A DNA stretch of 44,583 bases from Xenorhabdus sp. IM139775 (GTDB taxonomy: Bacteria > Pseudomonadota > Gammaproteobacteria > Enterobacterales > Enterobacteriaceae): assembly GCF_028598745.1 (NCBI RefSeq), contig NZ_JAQRFK010000025.1, positions 1 through 44,583 on the forward strand, read 5' to 3'. Both the position numbers and the translations under genes were made by a program. Shown piece after piece: positions 30,301 to 37,327 of this stretch. Numbering within the stretch: the stretch's first letter is position 1; every line of letters begins with the position of its first letter. The notes under the pieces were generated by a model. That model did not search any database and had not been told where the DNA came from. It worked only from the letters and a program-made list of their open reading frames with translations.

Positions 30301-30333
30301 ATCGAGGCGGTTATCAATGATATTGCTCGGTAG
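24349..30333 (+). CDS. DUF4011/SF1 helicase/MTES_1575 nuclease/DUF3320 protein, probable anti-phage factor
   Basis: This giant protein (1994 residues) has a recognisable architecture. A N-terminal region contains a transglutaminase-like C229...GH255 motif. The DUF4011 signature WQRKLLDLTTRNRLL lies at 388-402. Walker A GPPGTGKS is at 698-705, and a long helical insertion (about 750-1300) is followed by Walker B FDEAS (D1334). SF1 helicase motifs come next (WHYRSRHESL, NLETVQGDERD, VAITRAR near 1571). A Vsr-like restriction-endonuclease fold of the MTES_1575 type follows (F-E1634, D1660, E1677-C-D1679, RVWSTEWW). DUF3320 closes the protein. From recall, this matches the single-gene DUF4011-helicase-Vsr defence protein called Hhe. 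It probably unwinds and cuts foreign DNA; that is inference. The GTG start has GGAGA nine bases upstream. No partner gene is adjacent. Confidence 0.85.
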   Translation: MDIMLEGSITNKIGFASHQNAVPILRELRVNYVKEDYEGENKEELSEKNDYKNLTLSLTSSPAFLESKTWSIDQLSPGDSIEIAERDIKLNAEYLFSLSESVKGGITLTLSDGGNPLVTHHYPIELLAKNEWGGGTMPELIAAFVMPNDVAIDKVLKGTSDVLRRAGKNDGINGYKAQSRRRCWEMVSALWSAIAGLKLSYALPPASFEIQGQKIRTPSTILDGKIATCLDSTLFFAAAIEQMGMNSMVIFTEGHSFVGFWLQPQEFSTLITEDVSAVRKRIDLQEMVVFETTMITKSPAPSFSQAIEAAKRQLTEQEFIMAVDIHRARMQKIRPLALAAQHRAETLPQGTETEVINDALEEAPVLPGFDVEIRADLPNSVADKLTVWQRKLLDLTTRNRLLHLPENAKGVRLICPNPAELEDKLAEGKTIRIVAMPDLEMAGRDAELYQQQHSENLYEEYARGALKRGEVVGALEKIKLEASLIDLYRKARNDLDEGGANTLFLAIGFLKWKKSADDPKTYSAPLILLPIRLERKSVISGVTMRILEEESRFNLTLLELLRHDFQLAIPKLEGELPTDESGIDVEGIWNIVRRAVRDISGFEVTKELVIGTFSFSKYLMWKDLVDRSEQLMQHSLVKYLIEREAGKAKLEPSGEFVEPGELDNKIKASNVFIPLPADSSQLSAIVASASGRDFVLDGPPGTGKSQTIANMIAHNLALGRRVLFVAEKKAALDVVYRRLAEKGLGEFCIELHSSKTSKVEFLKQLEKAWDTRDVLSKEEWEKEARHVQRLREKLNDAVNVLHKKWPNDLTVHQAIGRVIRDANEATPKLPWLAGTLHDQNAMIQLRDVARRLDLNAPSAKQFSGMFDAILRIDWSNGWQESIVATAGELSNALERLTVAMEALLTATGLVINSDTNEVSLHHLQQLVRLTELLLAAHACDLRFMFAPNVSEKVSTARKASALVEVYRETQQTLSIAYSVEHYRRINIEQIERDWQKAEKKFWFLSSLAKKKVGRELANQGGASGIPDVMDDLARLRKIREYLTDIEGIAPELLDIPGWNAQNSDLNKMVAVVNLSEQIRTAMSATATSSQHFVQLRTAVTTLVIDSNDLLSQEGNLATRLVNLKQAMTDFQCIAKHLGQQSGEPNLQEQTLPHIRELAINITQYKAELKSWCDWCRVREEANSIGLQPLTEALTKNALPEGQITEIFETAYARWFAAWVIDAEPLLHNFVPAEHMSDIEAYRKQDDRLSELSVRYIRAKLCGLIPAKNEVSKQSGFGILKHELQKSRRHKPVRQLALEMGDAMTKLAPCMLMSPLSIAQFLPANQELFDLVIFDEASQISPWDAVGSIARGKQVVIAGDPRQMPPTSFFNRGATDQEDDTEQDMESILDECLAAGLYNHSLSWHYRSRHESLIAFSNHRYYDSNLITFPAAQTTPSTVKWHRVEGVYTKGKNKRNQKEAEAIVAETVTRLTDPEFIKTGQSIGIITLNSEQQSLISDLLDKARQQYPAIEPYFQDDLHEPVVVKNLETVQGDERDLIMLGIGYGPTEPEANTMSMNFGPLNREGGWRRLNVAITRARHEMLLFTSFDSSMIDLNRTNARAVQDLKHFIEFARRGPIVLAQAIKGSLGSYDSPFEEAVAQGLRQKGWNVVPQIGVSRFRIDLGIVHPDRPGDYLVGVECDGATYHSAATARDRDKVRAAILKRLGWELVRVWSTEWWVDKHGALERLHNAIEALLAESRAQLERIPSPDHTSETAHTVTGNVILQDKEVSESLSIGKTVVEETSAIANIDGRQGDFIFSEGKIASNYVESNNSDHIRYDNVRHIAQVEHQTKEYRVTDFSDLMPNINPDKFYHSEYEVILRQLISHVLEQEAPLLDTLLVQRIARVHGFSRAGQRIRHRILEIVASEHFIKADEIDGDFVWVSQKQSETWHQVRLPATEDDMRSINEIAYEEIRLLAELIKEADRAAEISRMFGFRRVTSTVRTRIEAVINDIAR

Positions 30334-30633
30334 TTAAACTTATACACAGTAGCGACAATAATAGTTGTTATCTTTATGATCAGGCTGTTATCTGGCAGCC
30401 TGATACTCACTTCTGGAGGCGATTATTATGGTCTTACCATTATTATCCAAAAACAAAATTCTGCCATAATGTCGGTACAAATGTCGGTAGAAAATCCACA
30501 ATCCTTAAGGGAATTTGATACGTGTCGGGGCGAAGAAAGGTGGTTATTGGCGGATGAGTCAATAACGATCTCTTGTCCAACCCGTGTATTATGGAAAAAT
30601 GACCTACATAACTTGAATCAAGAGAAAAATAAT
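30334..30633. other. Region between helicase and methionine aminopeptidase genes
   Basis: 300 bases. It contains a 9-bp hairpin (ATCAGGCTG 30379-30387 with CAGCCTGAT 30396-30404, no T-run), a short ORF with a strong ribosome site at 30428, and a 12-bp tandem duplication (ATGTCGGTACAA/ATGTCGGTAGAA at 30469-30492). The aminopeptidase frame is open back through here, but the translated stretch has no likeness to that family. Confidence 0.55.
30428..30469 (+). CDS. Possible 13-residue leader ORF
   Basis: GGAGG lies eight bases before an ATG opening the frame MVLPLLSKNKILP and a stop, about 165 bases before the aminopeptidase start. The ribosome site is much better than that of the gene itself. 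Its function is unknown and it may be a remnant. Confidence 0.25.
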   Translation: MVLPLLSKNKILP

Positions 30634-31443
30634 ATGGCAAGCAATCACGGAATACGGATAAAAGACAGGCGCGAAATCGAGAAGATGGAAATAGCGGGGC
30701 GCTTGACCGGTCAGGTGCTGGAAGCTGTTTGTCCGATTATTGTGCCCGGTGTCACGACCCTTGAAATCGATTCATTTTGTCATGATTACATTATCAATAC
30801 CCTTGATGCGATACCGGGTAGCTTAGGGCAGTATGGTTTTCCTTATACGGTGAATACCTCCGTTAATCACGTTGTCTGTCATGGCTGGCCTTCGGAAAAA
30901 AAGCTGAAAAATGGGGATATCGTGAATGTGGATGTCACCGTCAAAAAAGAGGGATATTACGGCGATAGCAGTATCACATTTTGTGTCGGGGATGTGCCAT
31001 TCCATGCCAGACGCTTGGTCAATGTGACTCAAGAATGTTTATATCAGGCCATTAAGCGGGTCAGGCCGGGCATCACGCTGGGGGATATTGGTCATACAAT
31101 ACAGCAACATGCCGAAGCCAATAATTACACCGTGGTGCGTGAATATTGTGGCCACGGCATTGGTCGCAGTATGCATGAGGAACCACAAGTTCTGCATTAT
31201 GGCAAGGCGGGAGAAGGGATTATCTTGGAAGAAGGCATGACTTTCACGATTGAACCGATGATCAACCAAGGTCGAAAGGACATTAAGCTGCATAAAGATG
31301 GCTGGACAGTCACGACTAAAGATCGTCGCTTATCGGCTCAGTTTGAGCATACAATCTTGGTTACCCATGATGGATTTAACGTGTTGACGCTGCGGGATGA
31401 AGAACGCGAATCTTTTGAACGTTACCTGTCAATCAATCGCTAA
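30634..31443 (+). CDS. map: Type I methionine aminopeptidase paralogue
   Basis: This enzyme removes the initiator methionine from new proteins. All five metal ligands are present: the two Asp in VNVDVTVKKEGYYGDSS, His in CGHGIGRSMHEEP, Glu in FTIEPMINQG and Glu in SAQFEHTILV. I start at ATG 30634 (MASNHGIRIKD), giving 269 residues, close to E. coli Map (264). The longer open frame to 30376 adds 86 residues without support. The standard map gene sits beside rpsB in enteric bacteria. This copy is isolated and clearly diverged from E. coli Map, so it is probably a second, accessory aminopeptidase. The Shine-Dalgarno is weak. Confidence 0.88.
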   Translation: MASNHGIRIKDRREIEKMEIAGRLTGQVLEAVCPIIVPGVTTLEIDSFCHDYIINTLDAIPGSLGQYGFPYTVNTSVNHVVCHGWPSEKKLKNGDIVNVDVTVKKEGYYGDSSITFCVGDVPFHARRLVNVTQECLYQAIKRVRPGITLGDIGHTIQQHAEANNYTVVREYCGHGIGRSMHEEPQVLHYGKAGEGIILEEGMTFTIEPMINQGRKDIKLHKDGWTVTTKDRRLSAQFEHTILVTHDGFNVLTLRDEERESFERYLSINR

Positions 31444-31542
31444 TCCATCATTTTATTGTTCTGTTGTGTGATAACGCCCCAATACTGTGTGGTGCAGTGT
31501 TGGGTTTTTGCGCAAAATCTGTGGATTGGATTTTGTTCAAAT

Positions 31543-31568
31543 TGAATGAATTGACTGAATGAATTGAC
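31543..31568 (+). repeat. 13-bp tandem duplication upstream of opgE-like gene
   Basis: TGAATGAATTGAC occurs twice with no gap, about 45 bases before the start of the next gene. Confidence 0.85.
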
Positions 31569-31612
31569 TTAAATAAAGTTTAGCTACGGCTATGTGAAAT
31601 GATAGGGTGATT

Positions 31613-33211
31613 ATGTCTTGGCTTGATAAAAACAAGAATCTCTCTTGTATTGTTGTTCTCTTTTTTCTTATTTTTCTGATACATAAATGTTTGGGCTATC
31701 AGTTAAAATTAATATATGTTTTCAGTGCCTTTGCATTCTTTTTATTTTTGGCTGCAACCAGTAGACGAACCTATCTCTTTTTGATTGCTTTCTTTTCCCT
31801 GATCGGAATGTGCTATACCCCAATCGGCCTCAATTACGGTTATCCGGATGTCAATGCAGTAGGATCATTAATCTATACAAACGGGAATGAAACGGCGGAA
31901 TATATCAGCGGGCTTTCGGTTTTCACTTATTTAACCGCCATCGCCATTTTAGTTTTAATGATATTTGCACTTAAGGTAAATATTACCTTATCAGGCAAAA
32001 GTAAAAAGGGGTTGCTTGCCCTGTTTTTTATTTCTGCTTTCTGGTCACCGGCTAAGGGATATATAAAATCGGGTTTTGAAGATTGTTCGGAACTTTTTGA
32101 TACCAGTTTACCGGAAGTTCGCTTTTTCAGTGATGCGTATCAAAGCTACCAGAAAGTCATGTCGGAAAATAACCGATTTGCCCAGATCATCAAATATCGG
32201 GATGACTGGCAGCCCGTGGTGAAAGAAGGAAAATATGATACCTACATCATGGTGATTGGCGAAAGTGTCCGCAAAGATTTCATGAGTGCCTACGGGTTCC
32301 CGACTAAAAATACCCCTTGGTTGGACAACGCGAATGCCACTGTATTAACCCACTATATTTCTGCGGCACCCTCGACCCAATTATCACTGACTAACTCACT
32401 GGCAATGCGTGAAGCCAATGAACTTCACCTGAATAACAGTATTGTTTCACTGGCGAAAAAAGCGGGCTTTGAGACTTACTGGTTGTCCAATCAGGGAATG
32501 AAGGGCGGGTTTGATTCTCCGGTCGCACTGATTGGGCAGCAGGCCAATCATTACACTTTTCTAAAAGAAGGCAGTTCAGACGACCGCAGTTATCTGCCGG
32601 ATGAAAATTTATTGCCTTATATTCGCAAGGCGTTGGTGAAGGATGGGCAGAAGAAGAAACTGATTGTTATTCACTTAATGGGATCGCATCCACAACCTTG
32701 TGCCAGAACAGATGGAAAGTATGGCAGCTATTTCCATTCCCAAAATATCGCCTGTTATCTCCAGAGTATCCAAAATACGGATAGTTTGCTGGCAGACATT
32801 GAGGCGATTGCCAATAAAAATCAATTGCACTGGGCAATGCTCTATTTTGCGGATCATGGCTTGTCATTTGTGGATAAAAACACAGAGCGTGAGAATCTGA
32901 CGCATAACGATAGTCATAAGCAAAATTATCAAGTTCCTTTGATTATTACCGGCTATGACTATTCCACTGAAAATGCCATTGAAAATGCGGATCAGAGTAA
33001 AGCTGGCAAACATATCATCGATGCCCAACGTAGCGGTTTGCATCTCCTGCCTATGCTAGCGACATGGCTGGGAATTGAAGAACCTCGCTTGATCTCCGCA
33101 TGTGATTGGTTTTCCAATCAGGCATGTCAGAACCAACATACCGTGATTTCATTCAGTAACGAGTATCAAGACTTCAATCATCTGAAGGATGACAGCATTA
33201 ACTTCCATTGA
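31613..33211 (+). CDS. opgE: Phosphoethanolamine transferase, OpgE (YbiP)-like
   Basis: This is an inner-membrane enzyme of the EptA/CptA sulfatase-fold family. The N-terminal part (about residues 1-160) is a set of membrane helices. The C-terminal periplasmic domain has VIGESVRKDFMSAYG (metal site), STQLSLTNSL with the likely catalytic Thr, HLMGSHPQPC and YFADHGLSF. It aligns best, from recall, with E. coli YbiP/OpgE, reported to add phosphoethanolamine to osmoregulated periplasmic glucans. Lipid A as substrate cannot be excluded. ATG 31613 has AGGG five bases upstream; a GTG at 31607 is the alternative. It stands alone on +. Confidence 0.85.
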   Translation: MSWLDKNKNLSCIVVLFFLIFLIHKCLGYQLKLIYVFSAFAFFLFLAATSRRTYLFLIAFFSLIGMCYTPIGLNYGYPDVNAVGSLIYTNGNETAEYISGLSVFTYLTAIAILVLMIFALKVNITLSGKSKKGLLALFFISAFWSPAKGYIKSGFEDCSELFDTSLPEVRFFSDAYQSYQKVMSENNRFAQIIKYRDDWQPVVKEGKYDTYIMVIGESVRKDFMSAYGFPTKNTPWLDNANATVLTHYISAAPSTQLSLTNSLAMREANELHLNNSIVSLAKKAGFETYWLSNQGMKGGFDSPVALIGQQANHYTFLKEGSSDDRSYLPDENLLPYIRKALVKDGQKKKLIVIHLMGSHPQPCARTDGKYGSYFHSQNIACYLQSIQNTDSLLADIEAIANKNQLHWAMLYFADHGLSFVDKNTERENLTHNDSHKQNYQVPLIITGYDYSTENAIENADQSKAGKHIIDAQRSGLHLLPMLATWLGIEEPRLISACDWFSNQACQNQHTVISFSNEYQDFNHLKDDSINFH

Positions 33212-33510
33212 GAAATAGGCTTTTGTTTTTCAACCTGTCGAATCAGTGAGTTATCTCACAAAACGGGGTTCAGGTTTTAGGGGGATGAACCACTGATGGG
33301 AGGATTTTGACCGCTTAATGCGGGTATTTAACCGCTGGCTCAGATCCTCCCCTCTTATCAGGGAGAGTTTTGTATCATAGCGCAGTGTGGCGAGGAGTAT
33401 ATACCCTGCGGGGTGCCGCTTCCTGTCGGCCATGATAAGGCCGGTTTATACAGAGGGAAGTAAAATTAAATAATGACTTGCTGTTCGTCTTACTGTGAAA
33501 AGGAAGTTTT
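33212..33510 (+). other. opgE-btsT intergenic region, rich in hairpins
   Basis: About 300 bases. A long imperfect hairpin (33293-33361) is followed by a CGGCC/GGCCG stem near 33427-33443 and then the btsT ribosome site (AAGGAAG). It may be a structured btsT leader. I recognise no known riboswitch in it. Confidence 0.5.
33293..33361. repeat. Long imperfect hairpin
   Basis: CTGAT and GGGAGGAT (33293-33305) pair with ATCCTCCC and ATCAG (33344-33361), with a few unpaired bases between the two blocks on the right. The interior has a further GCGG/CCGC stem. No T-run follows, so it is not a typical terminator. It could be an mRNA leader structure, a small RNA or a palindromic repeat. Confidence 0.55.
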
Positions 33511-35664
33511 ATGAACAATAATAAATTCTTAAAACATATCCCCTGGATGATATTGGGGATCATTGGCGCATTTTGTCTTGGTGTTGTTGCGCTGCGCCGG
33601 GGAGAACACGTTAGCGCTTTGTGGATCGTTGTCGCTTCCGTCGCGGTTTACTTGGTTGCTTATCGGTATTACAGCCTTTATATCGCCACCAAGGTGATGA
33701 AGCTGGATGCCACGCGGGCAACGCCTGCCGTGGTCAATAATGACGGTTTGAACTATGTTCCCACCAACAAAAATGTTCTGTTTGGTCACCACTTTGCGGC
33801 GATTGCCGGGGCAGGCCCATTGGTCGGGCCGGTCTTGGCGGCACAGGTGGGTTATCTGCCGGGAACATTGTGGTTATTGGCCGGCGTCGTGCTGGCCGGA
33901 GCTGTGCAGGACTTTATGGTGCTGTTTATCTCCTCCCGCCGCAATGGGGCGTCATTGGGTGAGATCGTCAAAGAAGAAATGGGGCGTGTGCCGGGCACCA
34001 TTGCCCTGTTTGGTTGCTTCTTAATTATGATCATCATTCTGGCGGTACTGGCCTTAATCGTCGTGAAAGCCTTGGCGGAAAGCCCTTGGGGTGTATTTAC
34101 GGTTTGCTCAACCGTACCCATTGCGCTTTTCATGGGGATCTACATGCGATATATCCGTCCGGGACGTGTGGGTGAAGTCTCCGTGATAGGTGTCCTGATG
34201 CTGATTGCTGCCATTTGGTTTGGTGGTGTCGTCGCCGCCGATCCTTACTGGGGGCCGGCGCTGACGTTCAAAGACACGACCATCACTTATGCGCTGATCG
34301 GCTACGCATTTGTCTCTGCGCTATTACCGGTTTGGCTGATTCTGGCACCGCGTGACTATCTGGCAACCTTCTTGAAAATCGGGGTGATTGTTGGCTTAGC
34401 CGTCGGCATTATCATTCTGAATCCAGAACTGAAAATGCCCGCCGTCACACAATACATCGATGGAACCGGGCCGGTTTGGAAAGGAACCCTGTTCCCATTC
34501 CTGTTTATTACCATCGCGTGTGGTGCGGTGTCTGGTTTCCATGCGCTGATCGCTTCGGGGACGACACCTAAACTGCTGGCCAATGAAAAAGATGCACGCT
34601 TCATTGGTTATGGTGCGATGTTGATGGAGTCGTTTGTCGCGATCATGGCATTGGTGGCTGCGTCCATCATTGAGCCGGGCCTGTATTTTGCGATGAATAC
34701 CCCGCCGGCTGCATTGGGCATCACCATGCCTGACCTACATAACTTGGGGACGGCTGAAGCACCGATGATTATGGCCTCGTTGAAAGACGTGACGACCCAT
34801 GCGGCAGCGACGGTCAGTTCCTGGGGCTTTGTCATTTCGCCGGATCAAATTCTGCAAACGGCAAAAGACATTGGTGAACCTTCGGTCCTGAACCGGGCAG
34901 GGGGAGCACCAACTCTGGCCGTGGGGATTGCTCACGTATTCCATCAGATCATTCCTGCGGCAGACATGGGCTTCTGGTATCACTTCGGGATTCTGTTTGA
35001 AGCGCTGTTTATCCTGACCGCTTTGGATGCGGGGACACGCTCTGGCCGTTTTATGTTGCAGGATCTGTTGGGTAACTTTGTTCCCTTCCTGAAAAAAACC
35101 GACTCCCTGATTGCGGGCATCATTGGTACAGCCGGTTGTGTCGGCTTATGGGGCTATTTGCTCTATCAAGGTGTGGTTGATCCATTGGGCGGCGTCAAGA
35201 GCTTGTGGCCGCTATTTGGTATTTCTAACCAGATGTTGGCCGCCGTTGCGTTGGTATTGGGGACAGTGGTACTGATCAAGATGAAACGCACCCAATATAT
35301 TTGGGTCACGGTTATTCCTGCGGTTTGGTTGTTGATTTGTACGACATGGGCGTTGGGGCTGAAATTATTCAGTGACAACCCGCGGCTTGAAGGCTTCTTC
35401 TTTCTGGCGAAAGAATACAAGCAACGGATTGCCGACGGGGGAGCAGATTTGACGGCGGCACAAATCAGTAACATGAATCACATTGTTGTAAACAATTACA
35501 CCAATGCGGGTTTAAGTATTCTGTTCCTGATCGTGGTGTATAGCATCATTATCTATGGTATCAAGACGGCGATAAACGCGAATAAAAACCCTGAGCGTAC
35601 CGATAATGAAACCCCTTATGTTCCGGTTCCAGAAGGTGGGGTGAAAGTCTCTTCTACGCACTGA
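33511..35664 (+). CDS. btsT: Pyruvate/proton symporter BtsT (CstA family)
   Basis: BtsT (YjiY) imports pyruvate across the inner membrane. The protein is 717 residues with many membrane helices and matches E. coli YjiY, not CstA, in its N-terminus (HIPWMILGIIGAFCLGVVALRRGEH), its internal GITMPDLHNLGTAE stretch and its end (ETPYVPVPEGGVKVSS). FGHHFAAIAGAGPLVGPVLAA is the family signature. The downstream yjiX and yjiA genes reproduce the E. coli locus. In E. coli it is induced by external pyruvate through BtsSR; no such genes are in the window. AAGGAAG precedes the ATG. A terminator separates it from yjiX. Confidence 0.95.
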   Translation: MNNNKFLKHIPWMILGIIGAFCLGVVALRRGEHVSALWIVVASVAVYLVAYRYYSLYIATKVMKLDATRATPAVVNNDGLNYVPTNKNVLFGHHFAAIAGAGPLVGPVLAAQVGYLPGTLWLLAGVVLAGAVQDFMVLFISSRRNGASLGEIVKEEMGRVPGTIALFGCFLIMIIILAVLALIVVKALAESPWGVFTVCSTVPIALFMGIYMRYIRPGRVGEVSVIGVLMLIAAIWFGGVVAADPYWGPALTFKDTTITYALIGYAFVSALLPVWLILAPRDYLATFLKIGVIVGLAVGIIILNPELKMPAVTQYIDGTGPVWKGTLFPFLFITIACGAVSGFHALIASGTTPKLLANEKDARFIGYGAMLMESFVAIMALVAASIIEPGLYFAMNTPPAALGITMPDLHNLGTAEAPMIMASLKDVTTHAAATVSSWGFVISPDQILQTAKDIGEPSVLNRAGGAPTLAVGIAHVFHQIIPAADMGFWYHFGILFEALFILTALDAGTRSGRFMLQDLLGNFVPFLKKTDSLIAGIIGTAGCVGLWGYLLYQGVVDPLGGVKSLWPLFGISNQMLAAVALVLGTVVLIKMKRTQYIWVTVIPAVWLLICTTWALGLKLFSDNPRLEGFFFLAKEYKQRIADGGADLTAAQISNMNHIVVNNYTNAGLSILFLIVVYSIIIYGIKTAINANKNPERTDNETPYVPVPEGGVKVSSTH

Positions 35665-35714
35665 TGCGATACTAAAACGGATATCGGCTAAAACAGGCTG
35701 TATCAGTAACCGCG

Positions 35715-35757
35715 ATACCCCATATAATCGGCTTTGTATTATGTGGGGTATTTTTTT
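35715..35757 (+). terminator. Intrinsic terminator between btsT and yjiX
   Basis: ATACCCCATATAAT pairs, with one mismatch, with TATTATGTGGGGTAT and is followed by a run of seven T. It lies about 50 bases after the btsT stop, so yjiX-yjiA either has its own promoter or depends on read-through. Confidence 0.8.
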
Positions 35758-35798
35758 GGCGGGTCATTCCTTATAGGACAAGCCTTGGAGAACAATTT

Positions 35799-36002
35799 AT
35801 GTTTGGTAACCTTGGTCGGGCAGGCAAATATCTGGGGCAGGCAGCCCGCATGTTGGTCGGCGTGCCTGACTATGACACCTATGTACAGCACATGAAGGAA
35901 AACCACCCGGATAAGCCTTACATGACTTATGAAGAATTTTTTCGCGAACGTCAAAATGCTCGCTATGGTGGCGATGGCAAAGGTGGCATGCGCTGCTGTT
36001 AG
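35799..36002 (+). CDS. yjiX: YjiX/YbdD family small protein
   Basis: This 67-residue protein of the YbdD/YjiX family (DUF466) is almost always encoded next to a CstA or BtsT transporter. Conserved features are the [19 protein letters not shown] and [17 protein letters not shown] segments, and a C-terminal CC. Its function is not established; the constant pairing suggests it works with the transporter. The ribosome site is ambiguous (GGAG about 14 bases upstream). yjiA starts 11 bases after its stop, with AGAGGA as ribosome site. Confidence 0.92.
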   Translation: MFGNLGRAGKYLGQAARMLVGVPDYDTYVQHMKENHPDKPYMTYEEFFRERQNARYGGDGKGGMRCC

Positions 36003-36013
36003 AGGAAATAAAA

Positions 36014-36970
36014 ATGCAATCAATATCCGTCACGATCCTGACCGGTTTTTTGGGATCAGGCAAAACGACGCTGCTGCGTCATATCCTCAATGCCAATCAT
36101 GGTTATAAAATAGCCGTCATTGAAAATGAATTTGGTGAAGTGCCGATTGATAATGAATTGATTGGTGAGCGCGCCACCCAGATTAAGACATTAAGTAACG
36201 GATGTATCTGCTGTAGTCGTGCGAATGAACTGGAAGAGGCGTTATTGGACTTGCTGGACAGCATGGATAAAGGGCAGATCAGCTTTGACCGCCTGATTAT
36301 CGAGTGCACAGGCATGGCTGATCCCGGCCCGATCACGCAGACTTTCTTTTCCCATGAAACGTTGTGTCAGCGTTTTTTACTCGATGGCATTATTACGCTG
36401 GTGGATGCTGTCCATGGGGAACAACAGTTAGATCGTTTCTCCATTGCTCAGGCACAAGTGGGCTATGCAGACAGAATTCTTTTAACCAAAACCGATATTG
36501 CACCTGCTCATGATGCCTTAGTTGAACGCTTGCAGCGAATCAATGCCAGAGCCCCTGTTTGTCACGTCATTCAGGGCGGGGCTGATTTAGGCTTACTGTT
36601 CGATATCGACGGTTTTATGTTGAATGACACACTGGCGGTTTCGACGCCTGTATTTCGGTTTATGCCGAAACAACCAAACTCGGTTCAGTCGATTGTCGTT
36701 AACTTATCGTATCCGGTTGAACTGTCAGCCGTTTCTGACCTGATGGAAGAGCTATTGCTGAGTTTCGCGGATAACCTCCTGCGTTACAAAGGCATTCTTG
36801 CGATTAAAGAGGCGTCACGCCGATTGCTGTTTCAGGGGGTTCAGTGCCTGTATAGTGCGGATTGGGACAGAGAATGGCGCGATGATGAATCCCGTGAAAG
36901 TGTGCTGGTTTTCATTGGTATCGATCTGCCGGAACAGCAAATCCGTGAAAAATTTGCCGCATTGGTTTGA
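36014..36970 (+). CDS. yjiA: COG0523-family GTPase/metallochaperone YjiA
   Basis: YjiA is a G3E-family GTPase related to CobW and UreG, and binds zinc and other divalent metals. Walker A GFLGSGKTTLLRHIL starts near residue 11. The metal-binding GCICC motif follows (SNGCICCSRANELEEALL). ECTGMADP and LTKTDI complete the G motifs. The 318 residues equal E. coli YjiA, with the CobW C-terminal domain present. It lies last in the yjiX-yjiA pair. Its client protein is unknown, and its link to pyruvate uptake is only by gene neighbourhood. Confidence 0.94.
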   Translation: MQSISVTILTGFLGSGKTTLLRHILNANHGYKIAVIENEFGEVPIDNELIGERATQIKTLSNGCICCSRANELEEALLDLLDSMDKGQISFDRLIIECTGMADPGPITQTFFSHETLCQRFLLDGIITLVDAVHGEQQLDRFSIAQAQVGYADRILLTKTDIAPAHDALVERLQRINARAPVCHVIQGGADLGLLFDIDGFMLNDTLAVSTPVFRFMPKQPNSVQSIVVNLSYPVELSAVSDLMEELLLSFADNLLRYKGILAIKEASRRLLFQGVQCLYSADWDREWRDDESRESVLVFIGIDLPEQQIREKFAALV

Positions 36971-37327
36971 CGCATCGTTGTTTGAATAATCATTTTCTGT
37001 GGAATTTTAATCGTTTATTTTTTATTTCTTATTGAGCAGTGAAATTGTTTAATATAAATTCGCTGCTCAAGTTTAAATAGAAATTTATTTTATACATTCA
37101 CCTATTAAACTTAATTTTCTGTAAAGCATTAATTAGCGAATTAACAAATAAAAAACACTAAAAACAAAATTCATTCACAAGTCGGATTTGTCATGCGTAT
37201 AAAAGAGCAATCTATTTTAGAGGATAATGTGGTCTATTTTATCTACCGGCAATCTCCACAAACTCATGCGTGGAGATTGTTGCAATAACAGGTTATGTTA
37301 GTGAAAACAGCAGAAAAAACAACCCCG
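36971..37327. other. Convergent intergenic region, yjiA to recombinase
   Basis: About 360 AT-rich bases. Two hairpins are clear: TTGAGCAG/CTGCTCAA (37032-37070) and GCAATCTCCAC (37249-37259) with GTGGAGATTG (37270-37279). The second may end the minus-strand recombinase transcript. A weak CCCG/CGGG stem with a T-run on the minus strand also overlaps the recombinase stop. No gene is evident. Confidence 0.6.
37249..37283. repeat. Perfect 10-11 bp inverted repeat
   Basis: CAATCTCCAC and GTGGAGATTG flank a ten-base centre. It lies just beyond the 3' end of the FimB-like gene. It could be a terminator stem or a recombinase-related inverted repeat; nothing decides between them. Confidence 0.5.

Noticed and set aside
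30376-30633. 86-residue N-terminal extension of the aminopeptidase frame
   Set aside because: The family begins at about ATG 30634. The extension crosses a hairpin, a leader ORF and a tandem duplication and has no matching domain.
24349-31443. Multi-gene defence system made of the helicase and aminopeptidase
   Set aside because: A 300-base gap with its own hairpin separates them, and I know of no such pairing, so it is recorded only as a neighbour relation.
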